Origin: JAFGCL01 sp964423835
GTDB lineage: Bacteria; Chloroflexota; Dehalococcoidia; UBA2247; RBG-13-53-26
Length of the DNA stretch: 64,000 nucleotides
Direction of reading: 5' to 3'
Assembly: GCA_964423835.1 (NCBI GenBank)
Contig: CAYRGJ010000001.1
Location: 124,001-188,000 of the forward strand
Position 1 is the first letter of the stretch. Each line of letters starts with the position of its first letter. Shown here in pieces: positions 28,123-36,941 of the stretch. A model generated the notes under the pieces. That model saw nothing but the letters and a program-made list of their open reading frames with translations, searched no databases and was not told where the DNA came from. Position numbers and translations under genes: made by a program.

Positions 28123-30255
28123 ATGGCTGACCGCCTGCAGTGGAAGATACCGAAAAGAATAGGCAGGCTCGGGGAGCTGGCCCACAATCTGTGGTGGACC
28201 TGGCAGCCCGATGCCCGCGAGCTTTTTCGCCGGCTGGACTACGTCCGGTGGCGCCTCGACCACAACCCGGTCAAGCAGCTGCGCGAGGTGGCGCCGGACC
28301 GGCTGCAGCTCCTGGCTACCGATAAGGAGTTCCTGGACCTCTATGACCGGGTGATGGCCGCGTTCGACGCCGGCGTGCACTCCCGGGACACCTGGTTCGA
28401 GTCCCGCTACCCGGGCCTGCTGGACGGGCCGGTGGCCTACTTCTCCATGGAGTTCGCCATCCACAACTCCCTTCCCATCTACGCCGGCGGGCTGGGCATC
28501 CTGGCCGGAGACACCTGCAAGGAGGCCAGCGGCCTGGGCCTGCCCATGGTGGGTGTGGGGTTCATGTACCCCCAGGGGTACTTCCGCCAGCACATAACCG
28601 CCCAGGGGACCCAGGAAGAGCGCTACCGGCAGCTCGACTTCGACGAGGCGCCCATCCATCCGGTAGCGGGTGCCGGCGCCGGCCGCCTGCTGGTGCCCGT
28701 GCCGCTGGGCCGGCGGGTGGTGCACGTGGGCGTGTGGCAGGTCAGGGTGGGACGGGTGGACATCTATCTCCTGGATACCAACGTCCCTGAGAACACGCCG
28801 CGGTACCGCCAGCTGTCTGCCCGGCTCTACGTGGCTGATCAGGAAAGCCGCCTGCAGCAGGAGATCGTGCTGGGGATGGGTGGCGTGCGGGTGCTCCACG
28901 CACTGGGGATCAAGCCGGCCGTATGGCATGCCAACGAGGGGCACACGGCCTTCATGACCCTGGAGCGGGTCAGGGAGCAGATCCATGCCGGCCTGTCGTT
29001 CCCGGAGGCGGTGCGGAAGGTGAGGGCCAGCACCATCTTCACCACTCACACGCCGGTCCCGGCCGGACAGGATGCCTTCCCCATCGACCTGGTGGACAGG
29101 TACCTGGGCGATTTCTGCGATGCGGCGCGGATACCGCGAAGCGACTGCCTGGGACTGGGCCAGATGCCGGGGTCGGATGGCGGCCCGTTCAACATGTCCG
29201 CCCTGGCCATGCGCATGTCGGACCAGCGCTACGGCGTCAGCCGGGTTCACGGCCGCGTGGCCCGCCGGATGTGGCGCGGCCTGTGGCCGGACCGGGAAGT
29301 GGAGGACGTGCCCATCTCCCACATCACCAACGGGGTGCACACGCCGGGCTGGGTGGCCATCGAGATGCGCCAGCTGTACGACAAGTACCTCGGGGAGGGG
29401 TGGCTGGAGAGGCATGACGACCCGGCCGTGTGGGAGAAGATAGCGGACATTCCCGATGCCGAGCTGTGGAACGTCAGGCGCACGCTCAAGCACAGCTTCA
29501 GCGAGGGGGTGGTTGAGCTGGCCCAGAGGGCCTGGGCCTCCAACGATGTGGAGCCGAACCAGCTGGTGGGCATCGGGGCCCTGCTGCACCCCGAGGTGCT
29601 GACCATCGGGTTCGTGCGCCGCTTCGCCGAGTACAAGCGGCCGACCCTGCTGTTCCGGGACATCGAGCGCCTGAAGCGGCTGGTGGCGCAGCCCTTTCAA
29701 CCGGTGCAGATCGTGTTCGCCGGCAAGTCCCATCCGGCCGATCTCGCCTCCAAGGAGCTGGTCAGCCGGGTGTTCAACCAGTCCCTGGACCGCGATTTCA
29801 TGGGGCGCGTCGCCTTCCTGGAGGACTACGACATGCACCTGGCGCACCACCTGGCGCAGGGCGTGGACGTCTGGCTGAACACGCCGCGGAGGATGAACGA
29901 GGCCTGCGGCACCAGCGGCATGAAGGCGGTGCTCAACGGCGTGGTCCACATGAGCGTGCGGGATGGGTGGTGGGACGAAGCCTACGACGGGTCCAACGGC
30001 TGGGCCGTCGGCGACGTCATCAAGCCGCCGTCCATTGAGGAAGAGGACGCCATGGACGCGGAGTCCGTGTACCGGACCCTGGAGAGGGACGTTGTCCCGC
30101 TGTTCTACACCAGGGACCGCCAGGGGGTGCCCCGCGGCTGGACGGCCCTGATCAAGGAATCGATCCGGACCCTGGCCCCGCGCTTCAGCGCCCGCCGGAT
30201 GCTGAAGGAGTACATGGAATGCGCCCTCTTGCCGGCCTGCAGTGCCAGGCCCTGA
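28123..30255 (+). CDS. Alpha-glucan phosphorylase (GT35)
   Basis: 710 aa from the ATG at 28123, 9 nt after GGAGGAG. Key segments: VAYFSMEFAIHNSLPIYAGG, WHANEGHTAFMTLERVREQ, TTHTPVPAGQDAFPIDLV and, near residue 610, EACGTSGMKAVLNGVVHMS, which holds the lysine that binds pyridoxal phosphate. This is the shorter GlgP/MalP-like group common in thermophiles and archaea. It releases glucose 1-phosphate from alpha-1,4-glucans using phosphate, and with its two operon partners forms a storage-glucan cycle. Confidence 0.93.
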   Translation: MADRLQWKIPKRIGRLGELAHNLWWTWQPDARELFRRLDYVRWRLDHNPVKQLREVAPDRLQLLATDKEFLDLYDRVMAAFDAGVHSRDTWFESRYPGLLDGPVAYFSMEFAIHNSLPIYAGGLGILAGDTCKEASGLGLPMVGVGFMYPQGYFRQHITAQGTQEERYRQLDFDEAPIHPVAGAGAGRLLVPVPLGRRVVHVGVWQVRVGRVDIYLLDTNVPENTPRYRQLSARLYVADQESRLQQEIVLGMGGVRVLHALGIKPAVWHANEGHTAFMTLERVREQIHAGLSFPEAVRKVRASTIFTTHTPVPAGQDAFPIDLVDRYLGDFCDAARIPRSDCLGLGQMPGSDGGPFNMSALAMRMSDQRYGVSRVHGRVARRMWRGLWPDREVEDVPISHITNGVHTPGWVAIEMRQLYDKYLGEGWLERHDDPAVWEKIADIPDAELWNVRRTLKHSFSEGVVELAQRAWASNDVEPNQLVGIGALLHPEVLTIGFVRRFAEYKRPTLLFRDIERLKRLVAQPFQPVQIVFAGKSHPADLASKELVSRVFNQSLDRDFMGRVAFLEDYDMHLAHHLAQGVDVWLNTPRRMNEACGTSGMKAVLNGVVHMSVRDGWWDEAYDGSNGWAVGDVIKPPSIEEEDAMDAESVYRTLERDVVPLFYTRDRQGVPRGWTALIKESIRTLAPRFSARRMLKEYMECALLPACSARP

Positions 30256-30319
30256 CCGGGAAAAGGAAGGCCCGCCAGCCCCTGGCTCCAGCCATGGGGA
30301 GAACGTCATAGGAGGCACA

Positions 30320-30994
30320 ATGCCCATCAATCTGCTGGGCGTCTGCGGCAGCCCCATCAGGGGAGGCAACACGGAGGCCTTCCTGTCGGAAGCGCTGAAG
30401 CAGGCGGAGGAACTGGGTGGCGTCAGCGTTGAGCTGTTGCGCCTGGCGGAGAAGCGCATCGGTGACTGCCGCCACTGCAACTGGTGTACCTCCCGGCAGG
30501 AGGCGGGCAGCTTCTGCTGCGTCAAGGACGACATGCTGGAGATCTATCCCCGCATTATCGAGGCCGATGCGCTCCTGGTGGCCACCCCGGCCTACACCGG
30601 CCGCCTTTCGGGCTATACCGCCGTCTTCATGGACCGCTTCCGGGCGCTGGTCCTGGGCCGCCACTACCGGGGCGTCCTCCGTAACAGGGTGGGAGCGGCC
30701 ATGGCGGTCTCCTGGATGCGTCATGCCGGGCCCGAGACCACCCTGCTCAGCGTCGTCACTGCCTATCTCATGTGGGGGATGGTGGTGGCCAGCCCCGGCG
30801 AGGGCGGATGCCAGTTCGGCGCTGCCGGCGTCTCCAGCGAGGGCGGGGCCGGCCGCTTCGAGCCCGGGGAGAGGCTGGGGATCCTGAGGGACAATCTGGC
30901 GCTTTCTTCGGCCCGGGCCCTGGCCAAACGGACGGTGGAGCTGGCCCGGATCATGAAGGCCGCCAGGGACCTGCCGGAGGCGCCGGCGCGCTAG
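30320..30994 (+). CDS. NADPH-dependent FMN reductase / flavodoxin-fold protein
   Basis: 224 aa from the ATG at 30320 with AGGAGG upstream. It begins INLLGVCGSPIRGGNTEAFL, the FMN phosphate-binding loop of the NQO/FMN-reductase family. CRHCNWCTSRQEAGSFCC is a cysteine cluster typical of iron-sulfur-flavoprotein-like members, so an Fe-S cluster is possible. ATPAYTGRLSGYTAVFMDRF is the second flavin contact. Substrate unknown. 64 bp separate it from the phosphorylase gene. Confidence 0.85.
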   Translation: MPINLLGVCGSPIRGGNTEAFLSEALKQAEELGGVSVELLRLAEKRIGDCRHCNWCTSRQEAGSFCCVKDDMLEIYPRIIEADALLVATPAYTGRLSGYTAVFMDRFRALVLGRHYRGVLRNRVGAAMAVSWMRHAGPETTLLSVVTAYLMWGMVVASPGEGGCQFGAAGVSSEGGAGRFEPGERLGILRDNLALSSARALAKRTVELARIMKAARDLPEAPAR

Positions 30995-31031
30995 CCACCG
31001 GGCCGCGCCTGGGTGACTTCGACGCCCTGCC

Positions 31032-32408
31032 CTAAGGTCTCTCGATAAGGCGCAGGCCGTCGGTGAACGGCAGCAGGGCCTCGGGCACCAACACGGTGCC
31101 ATCCTCCCGCTGGCAGTTCTCCAGGACCGCGATCATGATGCGCGGCAAAGCCAGGCCGGAGCCGTTGAGCGTGTGCACCAGCTGCGGCCGGGCGCCCGGC
31201 CCGGGCCGGTACTTCAGATTGGCCCTTCGCGCCTGGAAGTCGGTGCAGTTGCTGCAGCTGGAAACCTCCAGCCACTCCTGGCACCCCGGGGCCCACACCT
31301 CGAGGTCGTAGGTCTTGGCCGAGGCGAAGCCCAGGTCTCCGGTGCAGAGCTGGAGCACGCGGTAGGCCAGCCCCAGACGGCGAAGGATATCCTCCGCGTC
31401 GGCCACCATCCTCTCCAGCTCGGCGAAGGAGGTCTCCGGCGTGGTGTACTTGTACATCTCCACCTTGTCGAACTGGTGGCCCCGCTTGATGCCCCGGGTA
31501 TCCTTCCCGGCGGCCATCTTCTCGCGGCGGAAGCAGGCGGTGTAGGCCACGTAGCAGCGAGGCAGTGAGGCGGCCTCCAGTATCTCGTCCCGGTGGATGT
31601 TGGTCAGTGGCACCTCGGCCGTGGGGACGAACCAGAAGTCCTCCTCGGCGTCGTGATAGAGGTTGTCGGCGAACTTGGGCAGGTTGGATGAGCCGATGAG
31701 GCACTCCTGCTTCACCATGTAGGGAGGGTAGATCTCGGTATAGCCGTGGTCCTTGATGTGGCAGTGCAGCATGAAGGCTATGAGGGCCCGCTGCAGCTGC
31801 GCCCCGGCTCCCTTGAGCAGGTAGAAACGGGTCCCCGAGAGCTTGGCGCCGCGGGCGAAATCGATGATGTCCAACGACTCGCCCAGGTCCCAGTGGGCCT
31901 TCGGCTGGAAGTCCAGGCGGCGCGGCTCGCCCCAGCTGCGGGCGATTATGTTGTCCTCGGGAGGCTGCCCCACCGGGACGCTGGCGTCGGGGATATTAGG
32001 GATGCGCAGCAGCCGGTCCTGCAGCCTGGCCTCTATGTCCGCGGACTCCGCCTCGATGCTCTTCACCCGCTCTCGGATCTGCCCCAGGTCCCGCGCCGCC
32101 GCATCATGCCCGGTGGCGCCCGACGGTCCAGGCGCAGCTGTCTCATGCCCGGCGGCAATGGTCACGCCCTCCCCGGATGCCCCGGCCGCAGCCTCCGCAG
32201 AGGCCTCCGCAGAGGCCTCCGCTTTGCGGGCGCCGAACTTCCGGCTCTCCTTCTTGTGGTGGGCGCGCAGCGACTCCGCCTCGGCTATCAGCCGGCGGCG
32301 CTGCTCGTCCAGGGCCAGGACGTCTTCCAGCGAGGTGGCGTCCTGGCGCTTCGCCAGGGCCTCCCTCACCAGCTGCTGGTTCTGCCGGATGAACTGGATG
32401 CTTAGCAT
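31032..32408 (-). CDS. serS: Seryl-tRNA synthetase with an Ala-rich insertion in the tRNA-binding arm
   Basis: 458 aa. Class II core: TAEVPLTNIHRDEIL, CFRREKMAAGKDTRGIKRGH (motif 2), QFDKVEMY, and motif 3 NGSGLALPRIMIAVLENCQ. The N-terminal arm (about 30-120) is the coiled coil that grips tRNA-Ser. Between its two helices is an unusual stretch of about 44 residues (62-105), rich in Ala, Ser, Glu and Gly, encoded partly by a 12-bp repeat. It probably forms a flexible loop at the arm tip. It is downstream of lysS, 22 bp away. Confidence 0.95.
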   Translation of the reverse strand: MLSIQFIRQNQQLVREALAKRQDATSLEDVLALDEQRRRLIAEAESLRAHHKKESRKFGARKAEASAEASAEAAAGASGEGVTIAAGHETAAPGPSGATGHDAAARDLGQIRERVKSIEAESADIEARLQDRLLRIPNIPDASVPVGQPPEDNIIARSWGEPRRLDFQPKAHWDLGESLDIIDFARGAKLSGTRFYLLKGAGAQLQRALIAFMLHCHIKDHGYTEIYPPYMVKQECLIGSSNLPKFADNLYHDAEEDFWFVPTAEVPLTNIHRDEILEAASLPRCYVAYTACFRREKMAAGKDTRGIKRGHQFDKVEMYKYTTPETSFAELERMVADAEDILRRLGLAYRVLQLCTGDLGFASAKTYDLEVWAPGCQEWLEVSSCSNCTDFQARRANLKYRPGPGARPQLVHTLNGSGLALPRIMIAVLENCQREDGTVLVPEALLPFTDGLRLIERP

Positions 32409-32430
32409 GTCTCTCCTGCCGTCCTCCGAA

Positions 32431-33909
32431 TCAGGCCGCCTTGAGCTGCGGGAAGAGGATCACCTCGCGGATGGACTGCTGATCAGTGAACAGCATGACC
32501 AGGCGGTCGATGCCCACCCCCAGGCCGCCGGTGGGCGGCATGCCATACTCCATGGCCTGTATGAAGTCCTCCTGGTACTGCTCCGCCTCTTCGTCGCCGA
32601 ACTGCTTGCGCCACTCTTCCTGAATGGTGAAGCGGGCGGCCTGCTCTTCGGGGTCGTTGAGCTCGGTGAAGGCGTTGGCGAACTCCATGCCCACGGCGAA
32701 GGCCTCGAAGCGCTCCACGATCGATCTGTTGTCGCTCCTGGTCTTGGCCAGCGGCGTCGTCTCCACCGGGTAGTCCACCAGGAAGGTAGGCTGTATCAGA
32801 GTCGGCTCCACGTAGGTGGACACCAGCTTGTCGATGAGGTAGGCCGGGCTCATGGTCTCATCCAGCTGCAGGCCCCTGGACTCCATGGCGCCGCGGAGCC
32901 TCTCCGGCCCGGCCGAAAGCGCCTCCTCGAAGTCGATGCCGCTGGCCTGCAGCACGGCATCGCGCAGGGTGATGCGTTTCCACGGTGGCGTGAAATCCAG
33001 GGTCAGGTCACCGTAGGGCACCTTCATGGTCCCCAGCACCGACAACGCCGCCTGGGACACCATCTCCTCCAGCATGGCCATCACGTCCGTGTAGTCGGCG
33101 TAGGCCTCGTATGACTCCAGGGTGGTGAACTCCGGATTGTGCCTGGTGGAGATGCCCTCGTTGCGGAAGATGCGCCCGATCTCGTACACCTTGTCGAAGC
33201 CGCCGACGATGAGCCGCTTCAGATAGAGCTCGGTGGCGATGCGGAGGTAGAAGTCTTCGTCCAGGGCCTGGTGGTGGGTGATGAAGGGCCTGGCCCGGGC
33301 GCCGCCCGCCACCTGCTGCAGCACCGGCGTCTCCACTTCGATGAAGCCCCGCTCATCCAGGAAGCGGCGTATGGCCGATATGGTGCGGCTGCGCGCCAGG
33401 AAGGTGTCCCGGGCCGCCTGGTTGGATATGAGATCCAGGTACCGCTGGCGGTAGCGCTTCTCCACGTCCACCAGCCCGTGCCATTTCTCAGGCAGGGGCT
33501 CGAGGGACTTGGCCAGCATGGTGAACTCCGAAACGCTGACGGTGGTCTCACCGGTGTGGGTCCGGAACAGCACGCCCTCTACCCCGATGATGTCCCCGAG
33601 GTCGAGTTCCTTCACCAGCGACTGTCTTTCCGGGCCCATCTGGGCCTTGTTGAAATAGGCCTGTATCCGGCCGGAGCCGTCACGCAGGTCGAGGAAGGAG
33701 GCCTTGCCCATGTGGCGCAGGGCGGTCACGCGGCCAGCCAGGCTCACCACCATCTCCGGCCCGATGCCGCCGCCGTCAAACAGCGATTTGGCTTCCTCGG
33801 CTGTGTGAGTCCGGCGATAGCTGTTTGGATATGGGTTTATGCCCCGCTCCCGGAGCTGGCGCAGCTTCTCCCGGCGCTGCTGCGTGATGATTTCGAGTCT
33901 CTTTCCCAT
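32431..33909 (-). CDS. lysS: Lysyl-tRNA synthetase, class II
   Basis: 492 aa, normal length. It has an N-terminal OB-fold anticodon domain (about 50-150: VSLAGRVTALRHMGKASFLD), motif 1/2 regions EVETPVLQQVAGGARARPF and YEIGRIFRNEGISTRHNPEF, and motif 3 GLGVGIDRLVMLFTDQ. It charges tRNA-Lys. A promoter is visible upstream, and serS follows 22 bp later, so the two synthetases are probably co-transcribed. Confidence 0.97.
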   Translation of the reverse strand: MGKRLEIITQQRREKLRQLRERGINPYPNSYRRTHTAEEAKSLFDGGGIGPEMVVSLAGRVTALRHMGKASFLDLRDGSGRIQAYFNKAQMGPERQSLVKELDLGDIIGVEGVLFRTHTGETTVSVSEFTMLAKSLEPLPEKWHGLVDVEKRYRQRYLDLISNQAARDTFLARSRTISAIRRFLDERGFIEVETPVLQQVAGGARARPFITHHQALDEDFYLRIATELYLKRLIVGGFDKVYEIGRIFRNEGISTRHNPEFTTLESYEAYADYTDVMAMLEEMVSQAALSVLGTMKVPYGDLTLDFTPPWKRITLRDAVLQASGIDFEEALSAGPERLRGAMESRGLQLDETMSPAYLIDKLVSTYVEPTLIQPTFLVDYPVETTPLAKTRSDNRSIVERFEAFAVGMEFANAFTELNDPEEQAARFTIQEEWRKQFGDEEAEQYQEDFIQAMEYGMPPTGGLGVGIDRLVMLFTDQQSIREVILFPQLKAA

Positions 33910-33987
33910 GAGCCGCCTCTCAGATCAGTGACCGGCATCCGGCCGCCTGGTGGCGACGATGCCTGCGGTCAGACCGACGAACGTTAA

Positions 33988-34017
33988 TTATAGGTGAGGA
34001 AAGCGGCGTCTGCCAAG
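33988..34017 (-). promoter_or_regulatory. Promoter of lysS-serS
   Basis: On the minus strand, TTGGCA (34012-34017) and a perfect TATAAT (33988-33993) are 18 bp apart, ending about 79 nt before the lysS ATG. Confidence 0.65.
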
Positions 34018-34095
34018 GCGGAACACGGACGGAGCGGACCACCCGCCAGGCGGGATCAGCACGAGCCGCTCGGTGAGCCGCAGCGGGGGCTGCGC

Positions 34096-34491
34096 TCAGC
34101 CGTCGTAGCCGCCGTCGCGGTCCTTGGCCTTGCCCCGGATCTCCAGCTGCAGCAACTCGAGGCTGGGATAGAGCTTGTCATAGCCCTTCTGCTCCCACTC
34201 CTCGGTGTCGCGAAAGCCGGCGATGGCATGCTGGATGTCCCTGATGGCGGCCCGCAGGGCCCGGGTGTCACGCTTCCGGACCCAGCCCTGGATGCGGATG
34301 CAGTCCTGCACGTCGTGCACGATCTGGTCCGACCGGGGCCCGATGTTGGCCCGGATCTGCTGGGGATAGGCCTCGAGACGCCTCAGGCGCTGCTCGAACT
34401 GCCTGACCTGCCAGGCGACGACCACCAGGCCCACCGTAAAGTAAGAGCCGACAACAGCGGTGACGATTGCGACGAATGCCGGCCACTGCAT
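34096..34491 (-). CDS. Small protein with one membrane segment, unknown function
   Basis: 131 aa. The N-terminal hydrophobic helix (about 5-27: FVAIVTAVVGSYFTVGLVVV) is followed by a charged helical cytoplasmic tail (RQFEQRLRRLEAYPQQIRA), possibly a coiled coil. No family recognised. It lies 51 bp downstream of the 47-aa peptide gene on the same strand, so it may belong to that atpE-paralogue transcript. Confidence 0.55.
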   Translation of the reverse strand: MQWPAFVAIVTAVVGSYFTVGLVVVAWQVRQFEQRLRRLEAYPQQIRANIGPRSDQIVHDVQDCIRIQGWVRKRDTRALRAAIRDIQHAIAGFRDTEEWEQKGYDKLYPSLELLQLEIRGKAKDRDGGYDG

Positions 34492-34542
34492 TACGTCTGC
34501 CTACTCCAAATGACCGAGAATGGGTTAATCGCCAACTGACCC

Positions 34543-34686
34543 TCAGCCGGTGCTAACGCCAGCTATCTGCAACTGGCTGGCCAGCACCAGCACCGTGATA
34601 AGGATCACCGTCAGGAAGGTTATCCCCGACAGCAACACTATGATAGCAACTACAAATGGCGTCCCAGAAGAACCTGAGTCTCCCAT
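34543..34686 (-). CDS. 47-aa single-span membrane peptide next to the second atpE
   Basis: A short gene with a good SD (AAAGGAGAG) before the ATG at 34686. It begins MGDSGSSGTPFVVAIIVLLS and continues as one hydrophobic helix, ending before a short polar tail. It starts 27 nt after the c-subunit paralogue stop. A similar 41-aa peptide (MGNDGLPTG...) follows the main atpE at 38744, so the arrangement of c subunit plus tiny membrane peptide occurs twice. I know no named family. Role inferred only: an accessory or assembly partner of the c ring. Confidence 0.65.
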   Translation of the reverse strand: MGDSGSSGTPFVVAIIVLLSGITFLTVILITVLVLASQLQIAGVSTG

Positions 34687-34713
34687 GATCTCTCCTTTCG
34701 AACCGGCGTTCTA

Positions 34714-34944
34714 CTAGGCCACCAGAACGATCAGGATGACCGATACCAGGGCGTAGATGCCGACGGCTTCGGTGAGGGCCGCCACCAGTATCATGTTGGT
34801 CATGACGGCGTTCCTGGATTCCGGATTGCGCCCCAGGCTCTGCATCGCTGAATGGCCGATGAGTCCCAGAGCCAGGGCTGGCCCCATGAAGCCCAGGCCA
34901 CCCACGATCCCCGCGGCCAGCCACTTTACCAGCTCAGCGTCCAT
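34714..34944 (-). CDS. Second ATP synthase c-subunit (atpE paralogue)
   Basis: 76 aa from the ATG at 34944 behind AAGGAGGG. It is a two-helix hairpin with the polar loop GRNPESR and the essential proton-carrying Glu59 in helix 2 (AALTEAVGIYALV). It aligns without gaps to the operon AtpE (38483-38713), about 45 of 76 residues identical by eye. It lies outside the atp operon, on the opposite strand, with its own promoter and a 47-aa partner peptide. It could build mixed or alternative c rings; a recent duplication without a new role is the simpler alternative. Confidence 0.88.
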   Translation of the reverse strand: MDAELVKWLAAGIVGGLGFMGPALALGLIGHSAMQSLGRNPESRNAVMTNMILVAALTEAVGIYALVSVILIVLVA

Positions 34945-35013
34945 ATTTGACCCTCCTTTTCCAAACTGGCGGTCTACGAATGCGCCCGGTCTGTGCACAC
35001 CGATTCATAGCGC

Positions 35014-35040
35014 TTCACCGGCGCGTGGCGCGCCGGTGAA
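35014..35040. promoter_or_regulatory. 12-bp perfect dyad in the leader of the atpE paralogue
   Basis: Arms ttcaccggcgcg (35014-35025) and cgcgccggtgaa (35029-35040) with a 3-nt centre, about 70 bp before the c-subunit start. It is either an operator or a strong hairpin in a long 5' leader. The surrounding 34945-35405 gap has no gene. Confidence 0.55.
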
Positions 35041-35231
35041 CGAGACATGCGGAACGCGGAATACCTCACCGGGAATCGACGGTCTGTCGCGCAAGCGGCC
35101 GACACGAACATATTGTTCAGCACCCCCTCGGCCGGGTTTCCTCTCCCTGTCACTGACCCCCGGGCCATCAACTGAGACCATCGCGATCTACACGATATGT
35201 ACGATGGTTCCGGGATCACAGCGTAGGTTAC

Positions 35232-35261
35232 CGTATAACATACATCCGCCGAGCTTGTCAA
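35232..35261 (-). promoter_or_regulatory. Candidate promoter of the atpE paralogue
   Basis: Minus strand: consensus TTGACA (35256-35261) and TATACG (35232-35237), 18-bp spacer. This would give a leader of about 280 nt before the c-subunit ATG, containing the dyad at 35014-35040. Confidence 0.5.
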
Positions 35262-35325
35262 GACGAGCAAAAACAGGCGATGAAAGACGGTCAGACAGCG
35301 CCGGAGGAGCCGCCCCTGCCGCCAG

Positions 35326-35355
35326 TTGACGGAAGATCAGCATGGGATGTATTAT
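35326..35355 (+). promoter_or_regulatory. Promoter of the universal stress protein gene
   Basis: TTGACG (35326-35331) and TATTAT (35350-35355) with an 18-bp spacer, about 50 bp before the ATG at 35406; divergent from the atpE-paralogue promoter. Confidence 0.6.
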
Positions 35356-35405
35356 GCTCCGCGAGAGGGCGAAGCGACAGGTCAAACTCAAGGGGAGGTG
35401 CACCC

Positions 35406-36290
35406 ATGTATGAAAGAATCCTGGTCCCGCTGGATGGCTCCGGACGCGCCGAGCACGCTCTGCCATACGCTGAGTGGGTGGCCAAGAAGCTGGGCAGCAT
35501 GGTTACTCTGATCACTGCCTGCGGGCTGGAGGACCCCATGGTCCGGCCGCTCACCGTGTACCTGGAGAAGCAGACCGAGGACCTGCAGAAGTCCGGAATA
35601 AACGCCGACTGCTCGTGTGTCGTGGGCGACATTGCCGAGGAGATACTCAAGGTCGCCGAGAAGAACCGCGTCGGCCTGATCATCATGACCTCCCGCGGCG
35701 CCAGCGGCACCGCCCGCTGGGCCCTGGGCGGCGTGGCCCTCAAGGTGGTGCTGCACACCAGCACCCCTATCCTGCTGGTCCGCACAGCTGAGCGCCATGC
35801 GGCCCGGCTGGATGAGGGTGTGCGGAGCATCCTGGTGCCCCTGGACGGGTCGCCGGTGGCGGAGAGCATTCTGCCGCATATCAGCGACCTGGCCCTGGCC
35901 ACCGGCCTGGAGGTGGTCCTGATGCAGGTCACCGTGCCCATAGGCTATCCGGCGGTAGCCAGGGACAACGTGGAAGCCGGCAAGCACGAGGCGGATGTTA
36001 AGAAGCTCAATGAAAACCGGCAGGCGGCCACGGAGTTCTATCTGAGCGAGCGCGAGAAGGAGCTGGCGGCCAAGGGTGTCAAGGTCAAGACGGTATCGCT
36101 CAGCGGGAAGCAGGCCTCAAACGTGATACTGGACTACATCAGTGATAACCCCATCGGCATGACGGCCCTGGCCACGCATGGTTTCTCCGGGATCAGCAAA
36201 TGGGCCTTCGGCAGCGTGGCCATCGACGTGCTTGAGGGGTCCACCAGGCCCCTCCTCCTGTTGAGGCCGCCGCTGCCATCCGTGCGCTAG
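35406..36290 (+). CDS. Universal stress protein, tandem UspA domains
   Basis: 294 aa from the ATG at 35406 (GGGAGG upstream). There are two Usp domains: the first starts YERILVPLDGSGRAEHALPY and contains TSRGASGTARWALGG, the second starts RSILVPLDGSPVAESILPHI and contains ATHGFSGISKWAFGSVA. The G-x2-G-x9-G(S/T) phosphate loop is recognisable in both, so nucleotide binding is likely. It may respond to energy or starvation stress. It sits between the c-subunit paralogue and the ATP synthase operon, and a strong terminator follows. Confidence 0.92.
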   Translation: MYERILVPLDGSGRAEHALPYAEWVAKKLGSMVTLITACGLEDPMVRPLTVYLEKQTEDLQKSGINADCSCVVGDIAEEILKVAEKNRVGLIIMTSRGASGTARWALGGVALKVVLHTSTPILLVRTAERHAARLDEGVRSILVPLDGSPVAESILPHISDLALATGLEVVLMQVTVPIGYPAVARDNVEAGKHEADVKKLNENRQAATEFYLSEREKELAAKGVKVKTVSLSGKQASNVILDYISDNPIGMTALATHGFSGISKWAFGSVAIDVLEGSTRPLLLLRPPLPSVR

Positions 36291-36346
36291 AGGGGCTTTC
36301 CCCTCCCCCCGGGCCGGCGTCACCCGCGGCCCAAGCCTGATGAACA

Positions 36347-36379
36347 AAGAGGCACGCCCTGATCAGGGGCGTGCCTCTT
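36347..36379. terminator. Intrinsic terminator, probably bidirectional
   Basis: A 13-bp perfect stem (36347-36359 with 36367-36379) is followed on the plus strand by CTTTTG. It lies between the convergent usp and GYD genes and should stop transcription from the usp side; the reverse strand also ends in a T-containing run. Confidence 0.8.
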
Positions 36380-36429
36380 CTTTTGCACCAACAGCTTCTG
36401 ATGACGGCGCCGGGCTTCGCTGCCGGGCG

Positions 36430-36720
36430 CTATATCTTCTTGACGATCTTCGCGTACTCCTCGCTGGAGAACGCCTTGCAGGTGATGGTCTTGAAATCGC
36501 CCCGAATGGCCAGGGACAGAAGCCGCTGCAAGGCCGCCTCATCGTTCGGGTACTCGACGATGACCACGAAATCGAAAGAGCCCATCAGCGAGTAGAAGGA
36601 GATCAGCTTGCCTCCAGCCTTCTCGATATCGTCCTTCCACTGCTCGGTGTTCTTGCCAATCTCACGGATCCTCTTCGCCCCCTGCTCGGTGTAGTTGGCC
36701 AGAATAACGTAGGTAGACAT
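36430..36720 (-). CDS. GYD-domain protein
   Basis: 96 aa from the ATG at 36720 with AAAGGAGG. It begins MSTYVILANYTEQGAKRIRE and has GGKLISFYSLMGSFDFVVIV, where the usual GxYD motif reads GSFD. GYD proteins are small, ferredoxin-like-fold (alpha/beta barrel) proteins of unknown role, often near redox or stress genes. It is divergent from the ATP synthase operon. Confidence 0.85.
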   Translation of the reverse strand: MSTYVILANYTEQGAKRIREIGKNTEQWKDDIEKAGGKLISFYSLMGSFDFVVIVEYPNDEAALQRLLSLAIRGDFKTITCKAFSSEEYAKIVKKI

Positions 36721-36941
36721 GGTACTTCCTCCTTTCCAAGTATCGATGCGGCGGCACGGTTTCTCATCCTTGCATCCCGGATGACCCGTGTATTGGACAT
36801 TGAACTCAGGTGCAGTATAGGCGCACCCCCCTTTGGACCGACTGCCCGGGCGAACTCGCCGTTCCGCCCGTCCCACACACACCGAGACCGTATCACAAAC
36901 GACCATAGGTGTCAATATCCGGTTTGTGCTCGGCGCCAGCG

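Noticed and set aside
26647..30534. Very long open frame (1295 codons) on the minus strand
   Set aside because: It lies opposite the glycosyltransferase, GH57 and phosphorylase genes, which have clear motifs and SD sequences. The minus-strand translation is low-complexity His/Gly/Pro-rich, typical of the antisense of GC-rich genes.
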